Shown piece by piece: positions 32,386 to 44,065 of a DNA stretch of 64,000 bases. The notes beneath the pieces are model-generated. The model was not told where the DNA came from, ran no database searches, and was given only the letters and a program-made list of their open reading frames with translations. The position numbers and the translations under genes were made by a program. The DNA lies in the NCBI GenBank assembly GCA_009760855.2, contig WPIO01000323.1, forward strand, positions 24,980 through 88,979. Reading direction: 5' to 3'. Position 1 is the first letter of the stretch. Each line of letters starts with the position of its first letter. Source of the stretch: Cristatella mucedo. Its lineage: Eukaryota; Bryozoa; Phylactolaemata; Cristatellidae.

Positions 32386-35300
32386 CTTTTCTCAATCTAG
32401 TGGATTCGCTGTCTTCTAGCCACGTGCGAAACGCGAGGATTAATCGAGCTAAAAAGTTCATGCTGAATGTGTGATTGCGTGGGTGACAGAATCATGAAAG
32501 GAAGAAATGCAATTCCATCAATGCTATGTGGTGAGTGCTAAGTTAGTAAGAGGTACCGGCTGATAAAGATGAACACAAAACAGGCGTAGCCGGCAAGATC
32601 AGAAGGCGACTGGACCAATAGGGATCCGAAGAAGGCGCTGCCACAGTTCCAGTATTAAAATCGTCTAACACAGAGTGCTAAGTAGCAGTGTGAATCATTG
32701 CAGACGCTGGGAAATATTGGCATAGCTAGCACGTTCAAGCACGGCTAACTAGTAGCAGTTTTTGTATTCATATGTGCAGGTCTGCCAACTATAGCACACA
32801 ACGGTGGCAAGAATGAGCTCTCACATGTTAATGAAACTAGTCAAAGATTATGTCATAACCCTCTATTTTATTGCAATTGAGAGGCACGTTCGTTTATCCG
32901 AAGCCACACATTACAACTCACTCAGTAGCCAAAAAGACATTGACTGACTAATACTTAAAATGTCCAGCCGTACTTTCTATGTAAAATGGGCATTTAAATA
33001 AATTAAATTATTACAGTTTATAATTTGAATGCTGCTAATTATCTCTAGGGCTGTCATGCACTGACCGGTTTAACAAGCAAATATTTCACAACTACTCTTG
33101 TGGGGGGAGTGCTGAGAAAATTCTGAGAAGATTGGTTCAAATTTCAAATAAATAACTATGATAGCTTGTAAAAGACGAGCGTGTGAGAAATGTGATCTGA
33201 ATTTCGAGCAATCCCTAAATCTGTGGCCGGCGGCTGCACCGAGTTGCCAACCGCCGAGACTGTCCAACGTACGACTGCAGGTGAAGCATACCTTAGCGGC
33301 CTTAAGCTGCGCTAATTACGACAGCAGCGACAGCACCACCCCAACACCAGCTACCACTTACTACTTAAGCAGCTGGTTTCATTCAGTTATTGCTAGTTTT
33401 CAGACTAAGTCCGCACTTCTTTTATCCAGCCGCTATTGTAAAATCAGAAGTGCCTAATAGTGAATGGCAGATGCCTTAGGTGTGCGTCTCACCTTCAGGT
33501 CCATAGTGTGTCTCTTAAATTGACAAGTTGTATTCAAGTTGTATACAGTTGTATACAAGTTGTATTGTATTGTATTACAAATTTGTACCCATTCACAGTA
33601 GGTCTAGAAAGCTAACGATTTAGCGGGCTCGGACAGCTTTAGCAAACTTTTATTGACAATCTCCCAGGCACATCAAAACAGCAATGTTGAAGTCACTAGA
33701 ACGATAGAAACATGATTACCACAAGAGTTTCTTCAACGTTCCACACCAATTTTACTGCATTACTCAAGGTTGCACGGCAACTTAGTTCGGTTAGCGGGTG
33801 TATCGGCTGGGCGGTCGGCCATGCGTTACCAGGTAATGCACAAGAATCAAATCGCTTAGCCAGACGTGCAAAGTATTTGTCTCTATAATATTTTTAAAGA
33901 AATTTTTTTACTGAATATCAGTAACTTAGTTAAGCATTGTTTCTGAACTTGCCTTATGAGACAAGTTTCCTAGATTGCTGTTAGTGCGTTATACGACTTC
34001 GCAACGTTATGACAACAGCAGGTTTGCTGAAAAAGACTGCTAAATGCAAGTCTGAAACTAAGATCAATTATGTAATTAAAATGTAAAGTTTGAGCTGATA
34101 CTGTAACCTAACCACTATTTCGTTTTCTTATATTCCCAGGAGACTAAACGGCGAAGGAGAAATGCGACTGAAGGTATTCAATTTGGACCAAGAAAAAAAA
34201 TCTTCGCTGACTGGGAACTGCATATATAATTGAAGTCAAATTGAAAATCCACAAGCGTCAAAGGAGCGTGACATAAAGTACCAACTGGATGTGGTGAGAA
34301 ATGTTTGGTTTTTTGCAAGTATGTGCTGGCAATCTCTCTCCGAAACACAAACGACGGTGTATGGCCTAGGCTTTAACAAACTGCAAGTTGAGCCAGCTTG
34401 AAAAGGTGATCATAGAAATCTGATTTTTTCATTTGTGCGTGGCTGATACTTCAGATATCAGTTTTAAAGGACCGCTTTACTTCTGCAACAGTCTAATTAT
34501 ATTTGAGCTTAGCACTCGTTAAAGCTCAGAAGAACTTAATTTGCATGTGTGCCGCGTTAGGGTACACCAGGCATCATCACTTTGCTGTTCTCACTTAAGC
34601 TCAAATTATCGCCCGTATATTATTGTGTGTTTAGCTGAAGGTAGCCTTCGGTGAATGGCTTGGACGTGGCGCACCCTTATCCCTATCACCTCGTTGCTGC
34701 CGGTCCTTAGACTTGTGGTTCGGGTATCATTAGCCCTGTCGATAGAGCGGTTCACGCTTGATCTCAAAAATAACACAGGAATGTAGAGGTTTTTAGCACC
34801 AACCAAAGCTCCTGGCTTGAGTAGTTCAAATAAACGACCTAAAAGAGCTTTAACTTAAAAAGCAATATCAATAAAGTTGTTATTACTTAAAACTACAATA
34901 GAAGGCTTAGTGTGTGATCTCAAGTGACACAGATTCTTATAAGTATTAGAGGGCGGACACTTTACCCTCAGCATCCACACTGCATTCTAGCACTGGGGGG
35001 GGGGGCTTTCAAGCAGTGTATGACTTCAGGATCCTGTCCCCATCCTATGGTTCAATTGTTCTTTTTTTTCCTTGGCAAGCTGAATCAGTTTTTTAACAGA
35101 CCTCTCACCGCACTGCCAGCTTATCTAAATCAGACAAACCAGCTGTGCCCATGGCTTCAACTCCCGTGGATAACAAGCGTTCAGTTACAATGCTCCGAAA
35201 GCCTGGAACTTATCTTTGTCTGAATTCACTTTATCTCCCTACGTGACGCCTTTTAAAAGCAGCTGAGGCCTACCATTTGTTCTCAGTACATGCTCAATCC

Positions 35301-35849
35301 CAGTGCATTTTTGATTGTGGGGCTTGTGAGTCATGAAAAGGTGCCTACCATGACTAAAGACACGTGCAAGAATGTATTTGTCATGTGATTTAGTGATCCT
35401 GCATTCTACCAGTAGACTTTATGTGCTTACCAGAGATTGATGCAACGCATTTTCCTAATCAGTAGTACAGCTATTTGGCTGCTGGGAAAAAGCCTTCTTT
35501 TGAACATCTCAAGGCTTGTCACGTGCATGATACTTCAATGTTGTTGCACGCTTGTGTAGGTGCTGTATCTCAATGGGCGTTTATTCTAAGTTATCGCATC
35601 TCTTACAACCAGCTGTAAAGCACCTGAATAGAGAATCTTTATGATATGGTGCTCTAAAACAGGTAGAATATTATTTTTGCCAGTTGTACGTAAGCGCAGA
35701 ATTCTTCCTTAGCATCTGGTTGAATTCAGATAGAAGTTTTAAACGTTTTCTTTCCCTTGACAATCCCATCAACTCTCCCTACTTTCAGCTAATTATAACA
35801 GCAAGAAATTGAGTCTTTTTAGACAGAGAAACTAAAATTACGTTTTCCT
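32386..35849. other. Unassigned sequence with minor simple repeats
   Basis: No gene or dispersed repeat recognised. It includes a short imperfect tandem of AGTTGTAT(A)C units at 33,523-33,580 and a run of 11 G at 34,995-35,005. Confidence 0.4.
33523..33580. repeat. Short degenerate tandem repeat (GTTGTAT-based)
   Basis: AAGTTGTATTCAAGTTGTAT, ACAGTTGTATACAAGTTGTA and TTGTATTGTATTAC are successive imperfect copies. Confidence 0.85.
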
Positions 35850-35935
35850 TTGCACAAGTGTTATCCCACCTCGACTTTGGCAACTCTATGCTTACTATTT
35901 TGGGCTTGAAATTCATTGAAAAGACGGCAGCTTGG
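35850..35935 (+). mobile_element. LINE-B scrap
   Basis: TTATCCCACCTCGACTTTGG and GCTTACT resemble the LINE-B stretch near 46,675-46,710 (CATCCCATCTCGACTTCTG), followed by AAAAGACGGCAGCTTGGCTT versus AAAACTCTGCAGCTAGGCTT. It precedes the longer LINE-B copy in the same orientation. Confidence 0.5.
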
Positions 35936-35989
35936 CTTCTTGGTCGTTGGCGTTAATGCTGGAACAAATCTGCCTCCTTTAGTATCACA

Positions 35990-36740
35990 AAATGCCAAAA
36001 CTCAGGCTTGCTTAGACAGGAAAATTGCATCAAAGTTGGTTCATGCATTTGTGACTTCGCGTCTCGACTTTTGTAATCAAAAGCTTACTGGTTAACCTGC
36101 GTATGCAACCAAGCACTTACATTTGGTGAAAGTCTTTTTAGCTAGGCTCATCTGTCGTGAGAATTACAGTAGCCATATCGTACCATTTTCCACCGACCTG
36201 CACTATCTGCCAGTCAAGCAACGCATTCAATTCAAGGTTTTGTCGCTCACTTTTAGGTCCCTTCATTCTTTGGCTCTTGCTTACCTATCACACCTACTCC
36301 CCCTCAAGGCTAAGTATCGTACCAACCGCTTTCAGAATCTAGCTATTAACTTATGCCTCGTGAAAACATCAAATCCTTTGGAGATCGTGCCTTTAGTTCA
36401 TATGCTCATAAAGCCTGGAACTCACTCCCGAACTCCGTCATGACATCTCCTGGTTTGACCAGTTCAAAAAAAATTAAAAACGCAGCTATTTATGACAGTA
36501 TTTAGTGGGTACCTGTGATTCGTTCTTTATGTGCTTAGCCATGCTGACACTGTGCTTGCTGAGACTAACCACACTTGCATTCTGACCCTGTGCATGTCAC
36601 CCTTAACCATGTTATTTATATTCTTTATCAAACATGATACCACTCCTCACTGATTGTGTTTCCTTTGCAACAAATATAAAGGGCATAGGAAGAGATTATG
36701 TTCTCTGAGGGCACTTTAGGTGCATTATTGAAATTATTAC
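35990..36740 (+). mobile_element. LINE-B fragment (RT C-terminus to 3' end)
   Basis: It starts inside the coding region (CAAAACTCAGGCTTGCTTAG, then CATCAAAGTTGGTTCATGC) and follows the 46.6-47.37 kb copy through ACCTGCACTATCTGCCAGTC, TTTTAGGTCCCTTCATTC, AGCCTGGAACTCACTCCC, CATGCTGACACTGTGC and the terminal hairpin AGGAAGAGATTATGTTCTCT then GAGGGCACTTTAG. Coding remnants read RLICRENYSSH and VKQRIQFKVLSLTFRSL. Several frame breaks. 5'-truncated. Confidence 0.85.
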
Positions 36741-37195
36741 CTGCACTGGCTCCCAATCAAGCAGCATCCGTTAAGGTACACATACTTAATTTTAGGTCCC
36801 TCAATTCTCTGGTTACAGCCTACCTATCAGGACTACTCCTCTGCCAGAAGAATAATCAACCTGCTGTTCCGACTCGAATCGTTTAGCCATAACTCGTTCA
36901 TGCCTAAAAAGCGTTAGAGACCGTACCTTTTTCTATGCTCCCAAAGCACGAAACTCACTACCAAGGCATACCAAAGTGTCTTATGACTTGAAAAATTAAA
37001 AAGAAGCTTAACAATTACTTGTTTATGACAAAATTAGGTGGGTATTGTAATGCGTTCTTCGTGTGCATGTTATTGCTTACACTATCCTTGCTGCTCGCGG
37101 ATGTTGCCATGATTAATTTAGTAATGTTTTTTTTATGTAGCATCTATAAAGTTCCTGCTAAGAAATTTAGTTCTCCGAGGGTGCTATACAAATGT
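36741..37195 (+). mobile_element. LINE-B fragment in head-to-tail array
   Basis: It begins at the same internal point as neighbouring pieces (CCTGCACTGGCTCCCAATCA), continues TTTTAGGTCCCTCAATTCTC and AGCACGAAACTCACTACC, then ATTAGGTGGGTATTGTAATG, and ends with a worn terminal block TTAGTTCTCCGAGGGTGCTA. Its upstream neighbour's tail abuts it directly. Confidence 0.75.
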
Positions 37196-37310
37196 ATTTT
37201 GTTAACTTTCACTAAATTTTGCTGGCTCTCAATGAAGCAGTGCATGGACACACAGGTTTTTGTAACTCACTTTAAGGTCCGTTCATTCTCTTGAACAAGC
37301 GTACCTATCT
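37196..37310 (+). mobile_element. LINE-B scrap at array end
   Basis: TTTGCTGGCTCTCAATGAAG, GTAACTCACTTTAAGGTCC and GTTCATTCTCTTGAACAAGC repeat the internal start segment of the two preceding fragments; homology is lost after about 37,310. Confidence 0.6.
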
Positions 37311-39185
37311 GAGCATCAGCCCAATTAGGTGAAGCTTCGATTGAGGTTACTTCGTCAGTATGCTGAGCATACGACTTGAGCTCTGCTCAGTAGCTTTTGC
37401 AAACCGTCGATCTTGCTACGCCGTTGCTACTAGTGTTCAAGTGCTCGCTTAAAGATGCAGGCATAAGCAATGAAACTGGTTTTATGTTTACTTTTGTATG
37501 TCTAATTTCAAGACAGACATTAACATTTGGGTATAGAGATTTCAATCAGGCATGATGCTTTCCCACTAAATTTAGTAGTTGCTTCTAGAGCTGAGGTTGG
37601 CTCGTGAAGGAAAGTTCTTGACTGGTAAGGCCTAATCGCTGTATACGGTTGGTATGCAACATCCTTCTTATAAGTCCACGGCTAAACCTGAAGGACAGTG
37701 AAGCCTAGGAAGCAGTCTTAAAAGACCCGGTAACGCAGCTGCACAAATTAAAAACGAAAAGAAATTGGTAAAATTGCTTTCATATTATTGGCTGAGAAGA
37801 TACAATAACTCTGTGACTGAACTAATAAAAGAACTGAGGTATACTGAGGTATACTTTTACAGAGAATGAGAAACATACATGTCTATTAATATTAGTGTTA
37901 TGTGAAATTAGAAATAAGCGATAGACCATTTATTTAAAAAAGGCAATATATTACATATAACGCAGTCAACAGCAAACTAGTATATGTTGATTTCATTTTG
38001 AAGGACTCAAGCTTGTCCCAAGAGTCTCTCTAGTTTGACATCTTATTAAACCAGACGTCAGCTTTAATATCTATGTCTGTGGTAGTATAATTTGTTTAAA
38101 AAGACTGATATTGAGAATATCCACAATGTTAGTCATCACGATGGTAAATCTTCGTAAATTTAGTTGGTGCACAAGACTGACCAATAATAGAAAAGGGTTA
38201 TTGATCAAACCTTCCAGCTTAAAGAAACAAACCCTGACCCACCACCAGATCGGCGGTAGCCATTTCGTAATAGGGTTCCAGCTTGTAGTAAAATTGTTAA
38301 GAGCGGTGGGCGAAATTATTTATAATGCAATAGAGCCTTTTAGAAAGCTAGGTAGGCTTCTGAACAACTTCTCGTAGAGAATTCCAGCTAAAGGTGCTTG
38401 TCATATTGTTAGAAATCTGGCAACAAACTTTTTTTTATCCAAGTCTCTAGGGAAATTCTCATATTTTAACGCTTGGCTCTATCAATCTTGCTTCTTAATG
38501 AGAAGGAGAAAAAATGTCCTTTGTCATTGGATGTCTGGCTTAGATTCTCAGCCTAATTCCTCACTAGAATTTGATTTTAGCTTACAGATACTTCCACAGC
38601 AGCAAGACTTTGGGGTGTGCTTCGACTATTTCCAAAGACGGTTATGTAAGTCACAACACAATCTTGTGCAACTTTTTCAGCTTAGCGAGAGGTTTTCAAT
38701 GTTAGGATGTTGATGCAGGTTTTCCGTAGTCGAACTTTATCTGTGATCGACCGGCTCCGATGCAGAAATCGATGGTTCTTAAGATGCAATGATTGCTTTG
38801 AGTGAGAGCTGGGGCTGGACATGTCATGTCAAAATGCATTAAGTAGGTGACATATGTTTACTGGGCTAAGATATTGCACAAGTATTTGTCATTGCTAATA
38901 CTCAGGGAATTGAGGATCAGGACAGGTCTGCTTAGCATGCCCGACGAAGCCCATTCAATAGTGAGGCCGAAAGGACAAATCGAGAATAAGCTGCAAACGT
39001 TTCCACATACAGAAGCCAGACAGTAGCAGCAGCATGTAGGATCTGCTGCTGCTGTGATGCGTTTGTGTCATAAGAAGGGTGCAAACTGCAATGATCACAA
39101 AATAATTGTGTGATGTTTAATTCAATCTCTCAGGTCATTAGTTTAAACGATTGCACCACGCCGTGCGAAGGGTAAGCTCGGCGCT
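37311..39185. other. Unassigned sequence
   Basis: No gene or repeat recognised; the 88- and 71-codon frames at 38.1-38.7 kb carry no recognisable motif. Confidence 0.4.
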
Positions 39186-39385
39186 CCACTTACCACATTT
39201 TCATGCTGACCCTGTGCATGTCACCCCTATCCATGTTACTCATTTTTTTTTGTTTTTCAATCATGATTTTACTTACCATTTAATTGCATTTCCCTTTGCA
39301 GCAAATGTAAAGCACCTAGAAAGAGATTAAGTTCTCTGAGGGCACTTTATCAAGTACGTTATTATTATTATTATTATTATTATTT
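39186..39385 (+). mobile_element. LINE-B 3' end with (ATT)n tail
   Basis: The last 200 bp of LINE-B: CATGCTGACCCTGTGCATG, TTTAATTGCATTTCCCTTTG, CAGCAAATGTAAAGCACC, the hairpin AGAGATTAAGTTCTCTGAGG and a tail of about seven TTA units. It lies directly upstream of the 49-bp satellite. Confidence 0.9.
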
Positions 39386-40361
39386 GATGTTTCTGCTTTG
39401 CATGCAGTGCATGCTAGTCTTAGCATCATTAGTTTTGACACTTGCCACAGGTGCTATGCACGCTTCCCTGTAAGAGACATTTCAAATGGAAACTCTCATG
39501 CCTTGCATTCCGAGCACTTTGCTTACTGTCACTAGTTCCGATAGCTACGTCAGATGTAAGGCAGGCTGTGCTTGGTCTCAGCAGTTATGTGTGCCTATCA
39601 TTCCTTGTGGGTTGATCAGTTAGCACCAGTTCCGACTATAACCTCCCACACAAATATAGCTGAGTAACTTTTTGCGATTGCTGCCTGGCTTGCAATGCGT
39701 GATGTGCAGTTGATACAGCAAATACATTCCAGTGCATACTGCGATTAGGGTCAGAAGTTTTGACTGTTGCCTTATGTGAAGTAAACTGCATGCTTGCTTA
39801 ATATTAACGGTTCTTGTGGTACCTCTCATTCTGAGCACGCTGAGGTCGAGATCACTACCTACTTTTTCTGCTATTTCAAGTAAGTGCATGTTAAGCTGGG
39901 CAAGTTTAAAGGAAGGCCAAATGGATTTAGGTGCAACTACTGCAGTGCATTCCGTGCTTGAGTAGCTATCTCACGCTGGTTTGAAGTATTTACTTGCACT
40001 CCATGCATGAATGCCACTTTTGTTTTCACTCGTTTCGATAGCCGCCTAACCTGCACTGCGTATTAAGGTTGGTAAGCATTTAAGACTACTTCCATTGGTA
40101 CCTCTTACAGTGTAAACTGAGCTTCTTGTCACTACAGTTTGGACTGTTGGCACACAAGAACTGCATTTTTGTTCGGTATCGCTCGTTACGAATGTTAGTA
40201 ATATTTAGTGCATGCTGACATTACTATTACTAGTTCCCTTTCTTGCCTCCCACGTCTTTCAGTACGAGCTGATTTGGCCAGAGCTGGGTGCTATCTTAAA
40301 TGCAGTGCATGCTGATAGGAATATAAATTATTCTGTATGCTGCGTCATATGCCTCATTGTT

Positions 40362-40505
40362 GCCGAGCTGGTTGGTCCAGCGGATAAGGTGCTCTCCCGA
40401 CCAAGGTCTGGCTGAGGTCGTGGACTCGAGCCCCGAGGATTATGTAAAGCGCCTGACGAGAGATTAAGTTATCTTGGGGCGCTATACAAACGAATATTTT
40501 TAAAT
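40362..40505 (+). mobile_element. SINE-D copy (tRNA-derived, inserted in the satellite)
   Basis: GCCGAGCTGGTTGGTCCAGC then GGATAAGG (A-box region), GACCAAGGTCTGGCTGAGG and the B-box GTCGTGGACTCGAGCCCC make a clear tRNA-like head. The body is short and the 3' end AAAGCGCCTGACGAGAGATT ... GGGGCGCTATACAAACG is the LINE-B terminal hairpin. This is the best SINE-D copy in the window. Confidence 0.88.
40448..40483 (+). other. SINE-D 3' hairpin shared with LINE-B
   Basis: AGCGCC ... GAGAGATTAAGTTATCT ... GGCGCT can fold into a stem (AGCGCC with GGCGCT, AGAGA with TATCT-type partner). It corresponds base for base to 47,313-47,348 of LINE-B. Such shared tails are the recognition site for the LINE reverse transcriptase. 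Confidence 0.75.
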
Positions 40506-41339
40506 GAATTATATGCAGTGCACGCTGAGTGTAGTATCTATAGCTCCAACTGTTGCTTCCCTTGCGATGCTTGTTGAGCTCATCATCACTTGTTCAGCTA
40601 ATCGCCAGCATGCAGGGCTAATGTAGCTCTGTGTAAGCAGTCCCACCCAGTTGCTTCATTAGCCGCAGTGAATGCTAACATTAGGATCAATACTTATGAA
40701 TGCTGATAATTTTAATGATGTGCATGCTGAAATTAGTTTAGTTGCCTAACATTCTGTTCATCCTTGCTAGGTAACTAGCCAGAATAGCTACTTTACATGT
40801 GGTGAATGCTTACGTTACTATCGCTAGGTGTGTCGGCTGCCTCACATTCAGTGCAGGGTGAGCTTGGTGTCATCATTGCCAATTTATAATTTACAGGTAC
40901 AGGATTCTGAGTTTAGCAGTACTAGTTTAGTCTGCTTTCTACATTCAATGAGCATGGTGCCCTTAGTATCAGTTCCGATTATGCTTATACATTCAGTGCA
41001 TGGAGAGATTTTGGTTTTTCGCTTTCCAAAAGCTAAGAAAATTGAGTATGTGCCTAGCTTAACAGTACCTATTATTACTTTTACCTCAAATGCAATGCAG
41101 GCTGGCTTAATAGTACTAGTTCCCTTTGCTACCCCGTATTCAGTGCTTGCTGAACTTGGTATACCTAGTTCCATCTGCTGCCGAACATTCCGTAGATCGT
41201 CGTGGACTTACTTAGGTCGATACTTAAAAAGCCCTAGTTAAATATAGGAGTCATTTTTAAAAATCATCCTGTTTCCTTGCTTAAATTTCTGTCTAATATT
41301 CTTGAGAAAATTTTTGCTAGATAGCCGGTAGAACATATT

Positions 41340-42620
41340 GAAAATATTGAAATGTAAGAACAATTTCAATCGGGGTTCAAGAGGCAGCACTCCAATGAAG
41401 AATTTTCTCATCCGCGTTAACAATGACATTCTATGTGGCAACTATGCCGGGAATTTCACTGCCTTAGTTCTGCCTGATCTATCAGCTGCTTTCGACACCA
41501 TTGATCACGATTTTCTACTTGAATGATTGAGAATAGCGATCGGTCTAGCAGACGACACACTGGCTTGGTTTAAATCTTATTTTTTCTGATCTGTTCAATC
41601 CGTGTCGTATGGGGGTCGGGTCGCACACACGAGACGGGCCCCCTGTGGAGACCCTCAAGGGTCCGTCCTCGGTCCATTGCTGTTCTCCATTTATACTCGA
41701 CTTTCGGAAAAGTGATTAACGCCCATGGAATAGGATTTACTTTTATGCTGACGATGCTCAGCTGCATTTGTCGTTCAAACCGTCGGAATCTGCTGCAGCA
41801 ATGGATAAACTGAATGCTTGCTTTGGAAACATTCAATCCTGAATGTCGGAGAATTTCTCGAATCTAAAGGATGATACAACTGAGCTGCTGCATAAAGAAC
41901 ACTCTAAGCTTCTGGCTGGATTAGACGGCTTTTCTCTTCTAATAGGTTATGCTGTTGTGCCACCGTCACCACATGCTCTAAATTTCAGTGGCGTTTACCA
42001 CAGCTGCTTACATTTTAAAAGCCTGATTCAGAAGACTGCTTCTACAGCTTGCCATCACATCTGATCCCCATATAAGATACGGAGCCGTCTTCCACGGTGG
42101 CTTGTAAACATTTTAACTGGCTCCGTTAGCTCTGTCTCTGCTCGATCATTGTAATTCCCATTTGGCTCGACAAAAAAGCAACGAAGCCACTGTAAATGGC
42201 TATGAATATGGCTGCAAGGCTAGTTTCCAGGTCTCAACTATTTTACCTCATGCCCCCTTGGTTGAAAGAGCTTCGATAGCAGCCGGTTGATCAACTAATA
42301 CAAATCGAAGCTCTAACCATGACCCACAAGGTCCGTAATGGCTTGGCTCCTCCATACCTAGCTGAACTGCTGCACCAGTTGGAGCCTTTTCATACCCTCG
42401 AGTCCTGTATGGGCTATCAATTATATATTGTGTTCCATTCCTCCGCTTAAAGACTGTTGGCGACAGAAGCTTTAGCTCTGCAGGTCCTAGACTATGAAAC
42501 TCACTTCCACGATTCTTACGCAACAATCCATACTCTCCTGTTGCTGACCAAGGTGCATTCCTTCATTGTAACTGCTTTCCGGCATGCATTAGGTGTTGAG
42601 CTATGAGCCACTGGTTAGGA
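41340..42620 (+). mobile_element. LINE-A fragment 6 (plus strand, inserted in the satellite)
   Basis: A LINE-A copy in plus orientation spanning RT box 2 to the C-terminus. It splits the 49-bp satellite, whose units are recognisable again from about 42,635. Unlike the minus-strand copies it lacks the ACATT tail. Confidence 0.85.
41350..42590 (+). pseudogene. LINE-A RT remnant, multiply frameshifted
   Basis: The RT palm box A reads ALVLPDLSAAFDTIDHDFLLE (catalytic Asp retained) in the frame ending at 41,526, where a TGA replaces the expected Arg before LRIAIGLADDTLAWFKSY. Box B follows as GDPQGSVLGPLLFSIYT. The YADD codons are intact at 41,754-41,765 but in a shifted frame. Then come SPHALNF, the QKTASTACHHI segment, MAMNMAARLVSRSQLF, a worn PVDQLIQIEALTMTHKVRNG and LAPPYLAELLHQLEP, and the C-terminal LLATEALALQVLDYETHF in place of SSAGPRLWNSLP. 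Frames switch at least five times. Confidence 0.8.
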
Positions 42621-42634
42621 ATACGGACTTACAT

Positions 42635-42770
42635 ACAGCGCTGCTGGCATGGTTGCACTTGTTGTGACCACTGGCTGACATGTAGTCTATGTTGAGCGTG
42701 GTCTCGTAAGTTCTATAACGGCCATCGCTTTTATGGATGGTATGTTTGTTATCTTGAGTCGTATTGCCAT
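42635..42770. repeat. 49-bp satellite, resumed after LINE-A
   Basis: CATACAGCGCTGCTGGCATG and CATGTAGTCTATGTTGAGCG then TGGTCTCGTAAGTTCTA follow the satellite consensus with substitutions. Confidence 0.55.
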
Positions 42771-42782
42771 GATGTCACACTA

Positions 42783-42944
42783 GGTAAGGCGGCTGCTTTT
42801 CACGACCACAGGAATTAGGTCGTGGGCTCAAATGCTGTGGCGGGCAATCCTTTTATCACATTTGCAAGCCGCGGCGATAGACTTAAAGGCTCTTCTGCCG
42901 ATATACAAAAGACGCAGTTAAATCAGCTAGTGTTTGCTGCTGGT
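42783..42944 (+). mobile_element. SINE-B copy 3 (inserted in the satellite)
   Basis: TAGGTAAGGCGGCTGCTTTT and AGGTCGTGGGCTCAAATGC form the tRNA-like head; CTTAAAGGCTCTTCTGCCG and GTTAAATCAGCTAGTGTTTG are the SINE-B 3' part. It aligns end to end with 20,944-21,105. Satellite sequence continues directly on its right. Confidence 0.82.
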
Positions 42945-43080
42945 CATTTAGTCGAGGCTGAGCTTATTGTCTTTGGGTCTGCCTGCTGCCTCACAATATG
43001 GCCATGCTGAACTGGTTACCCCTAGCTCCGATTGCTGTATCGCACGCAGTGCATGGTGAATATTTGGTTAAACTAGTTTG
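42945..43080. repeat. 49-bp satellite units with exact spacing
   Basis: Units start at 42,945, 42,994 and 43,043, exactly 49 bp apart. Examples are CATTTAGTCGAGGCTGAGC ... GCTGCCTCA, CAATATGGCCATGCTGAAC and CACGCAGTGCATGGTGAA. Confidence 0.85.
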
Positions 43081-43751
43081 AACTGATCACTTACATCTTG
43101 GGCAAGATGAGTTACGTATAAATAGTTTTTACAACACTGATAATTTTTTCCTGCTTGATTCCATTTCCTGGACCCAGTCTACTAACCTCAGCCAGTGTTG
43201 CTTATAGATGACAGTGGTCTGCAATCAGCTGTAGAGCCGGTGCCTAGTTGATAGCAAAGTCTGGAGGGCCGGAAGCTTATGACATCGGTCGTATTAGTAT
43301 AATTTATTTAAGCTTCCATATTAGTAACTATAACTAGTACGCCTATGGAAAATGAGCCTCTTCCCTCATGCAGCAAACTATGTAGTAACTACCCACTACA
43401 TCCACCTACAACCAGCCCCCTTTTCCTGCTGCCGATACCGTCGAACGCCGTGACTGGCGAGTAGGTTCAAGGGTAATAAAGGGTCAGCCGCTTAAGCGAA
43501 ACAGCTGCCAACTGCACAGCAGCCTAAGTTACACTTAGCTGTTTTCCTTTGTAGGTGCTGGCTGGTCTCTGTCCAACTTAAACTCTCCGTACTACGACGA
43601 AAATTGAGATTTCTCTACCGTATCTGGTACAAAACGGTCACCCTTCTCAGTAGATTGGCTTTCAGTGCTGTACAAAGTTAGTCTCGTCCACGTTGACTGT
43701 AGATCATCCTTGCCAGCACTTATTATTCGTAGAGGCTAATAGCCAAATGCA
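43081..43751. other. Unassigned sequence between satellite blocks
   Basis: No clear satellite units, gene or other repeat. It may be an insertion or satellite decayed beyond recognition. Confidence 0.4.
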
Positions 43752-44065
43752 TTCATGCATGTCGGCTGAGAACGTGAACTGGCAGCCTTCGCTCTATGCC
43801 CTCATATATTTCTCTCTATTATGTAGTACGGGTTTGTTTGTTCTTTTGACTTTCTTTAGCAATTGATCGTTATGCCTCCCCTTTAACGGGTTGTGCCGGC
43901 TGTACTTTACAATGCTAGCTTTGATTGCCGACTCACATATACTGCATACAGAGCCTTCCAACACTGGTTCTCTTTTCAACTTAACATACAGTGCTGCGTA
44001 AGTAATTCTGGCTGCTACTTGGCTTGCAGTGGAGGCTGGAGCTTTGTATCACTAGTTACTAGTGG
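43752..44065. repeat. 49-bp satellite, right end
   Basis: CATTCATGCATGTCGGCTGA ... CTCTATGCCCTCA starts the block at 43,752. Further units start at 43,936 (CATATACTGCATACAGAGCC) and 43,985 (CATACAGTGCTGCG), 49 bp apart. GCAGTGGAGGCTGGAGC and TATCACTAGTTACTAG form the last recognisable unit. Confidence 0.7.

Larger units (their letters stand above)
39390..41225. repeat. Degenerate satellite, 49-bp period (main block)
   Basis: The unit approximates CATTCAGTGCATGCTGA, then GCTTAGTATTACTAGTTCC, then GATTGCTGCCTCA (49 bases). Start positions of clear units fall on 49-bp spacing: 40,796, 40,845, (+97) 40,942, (+48) 40,990, (+147) 41,137, (+49) 41,186. Earlier units at 39,405-39,900 and 40,209-40,320 are more diverged (spacing 43-53 bp). 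The core TCAGTGCATGCTGA is nearly palindromic around GCATGC. A SINE-D copy is nested at 40,362-40,505. Open frames through it (for example 137 codons at 40,828) arise from the repeat and are not genes. Confidence 0.85.

Noticed and set aside
40828-41241. 137-codon open frame on plus and a 96-codon frame on minus
   Set aside because: Both lie entirely in the 49-bp satellite; the apparent regularity comes from the repeat, not from a protein.
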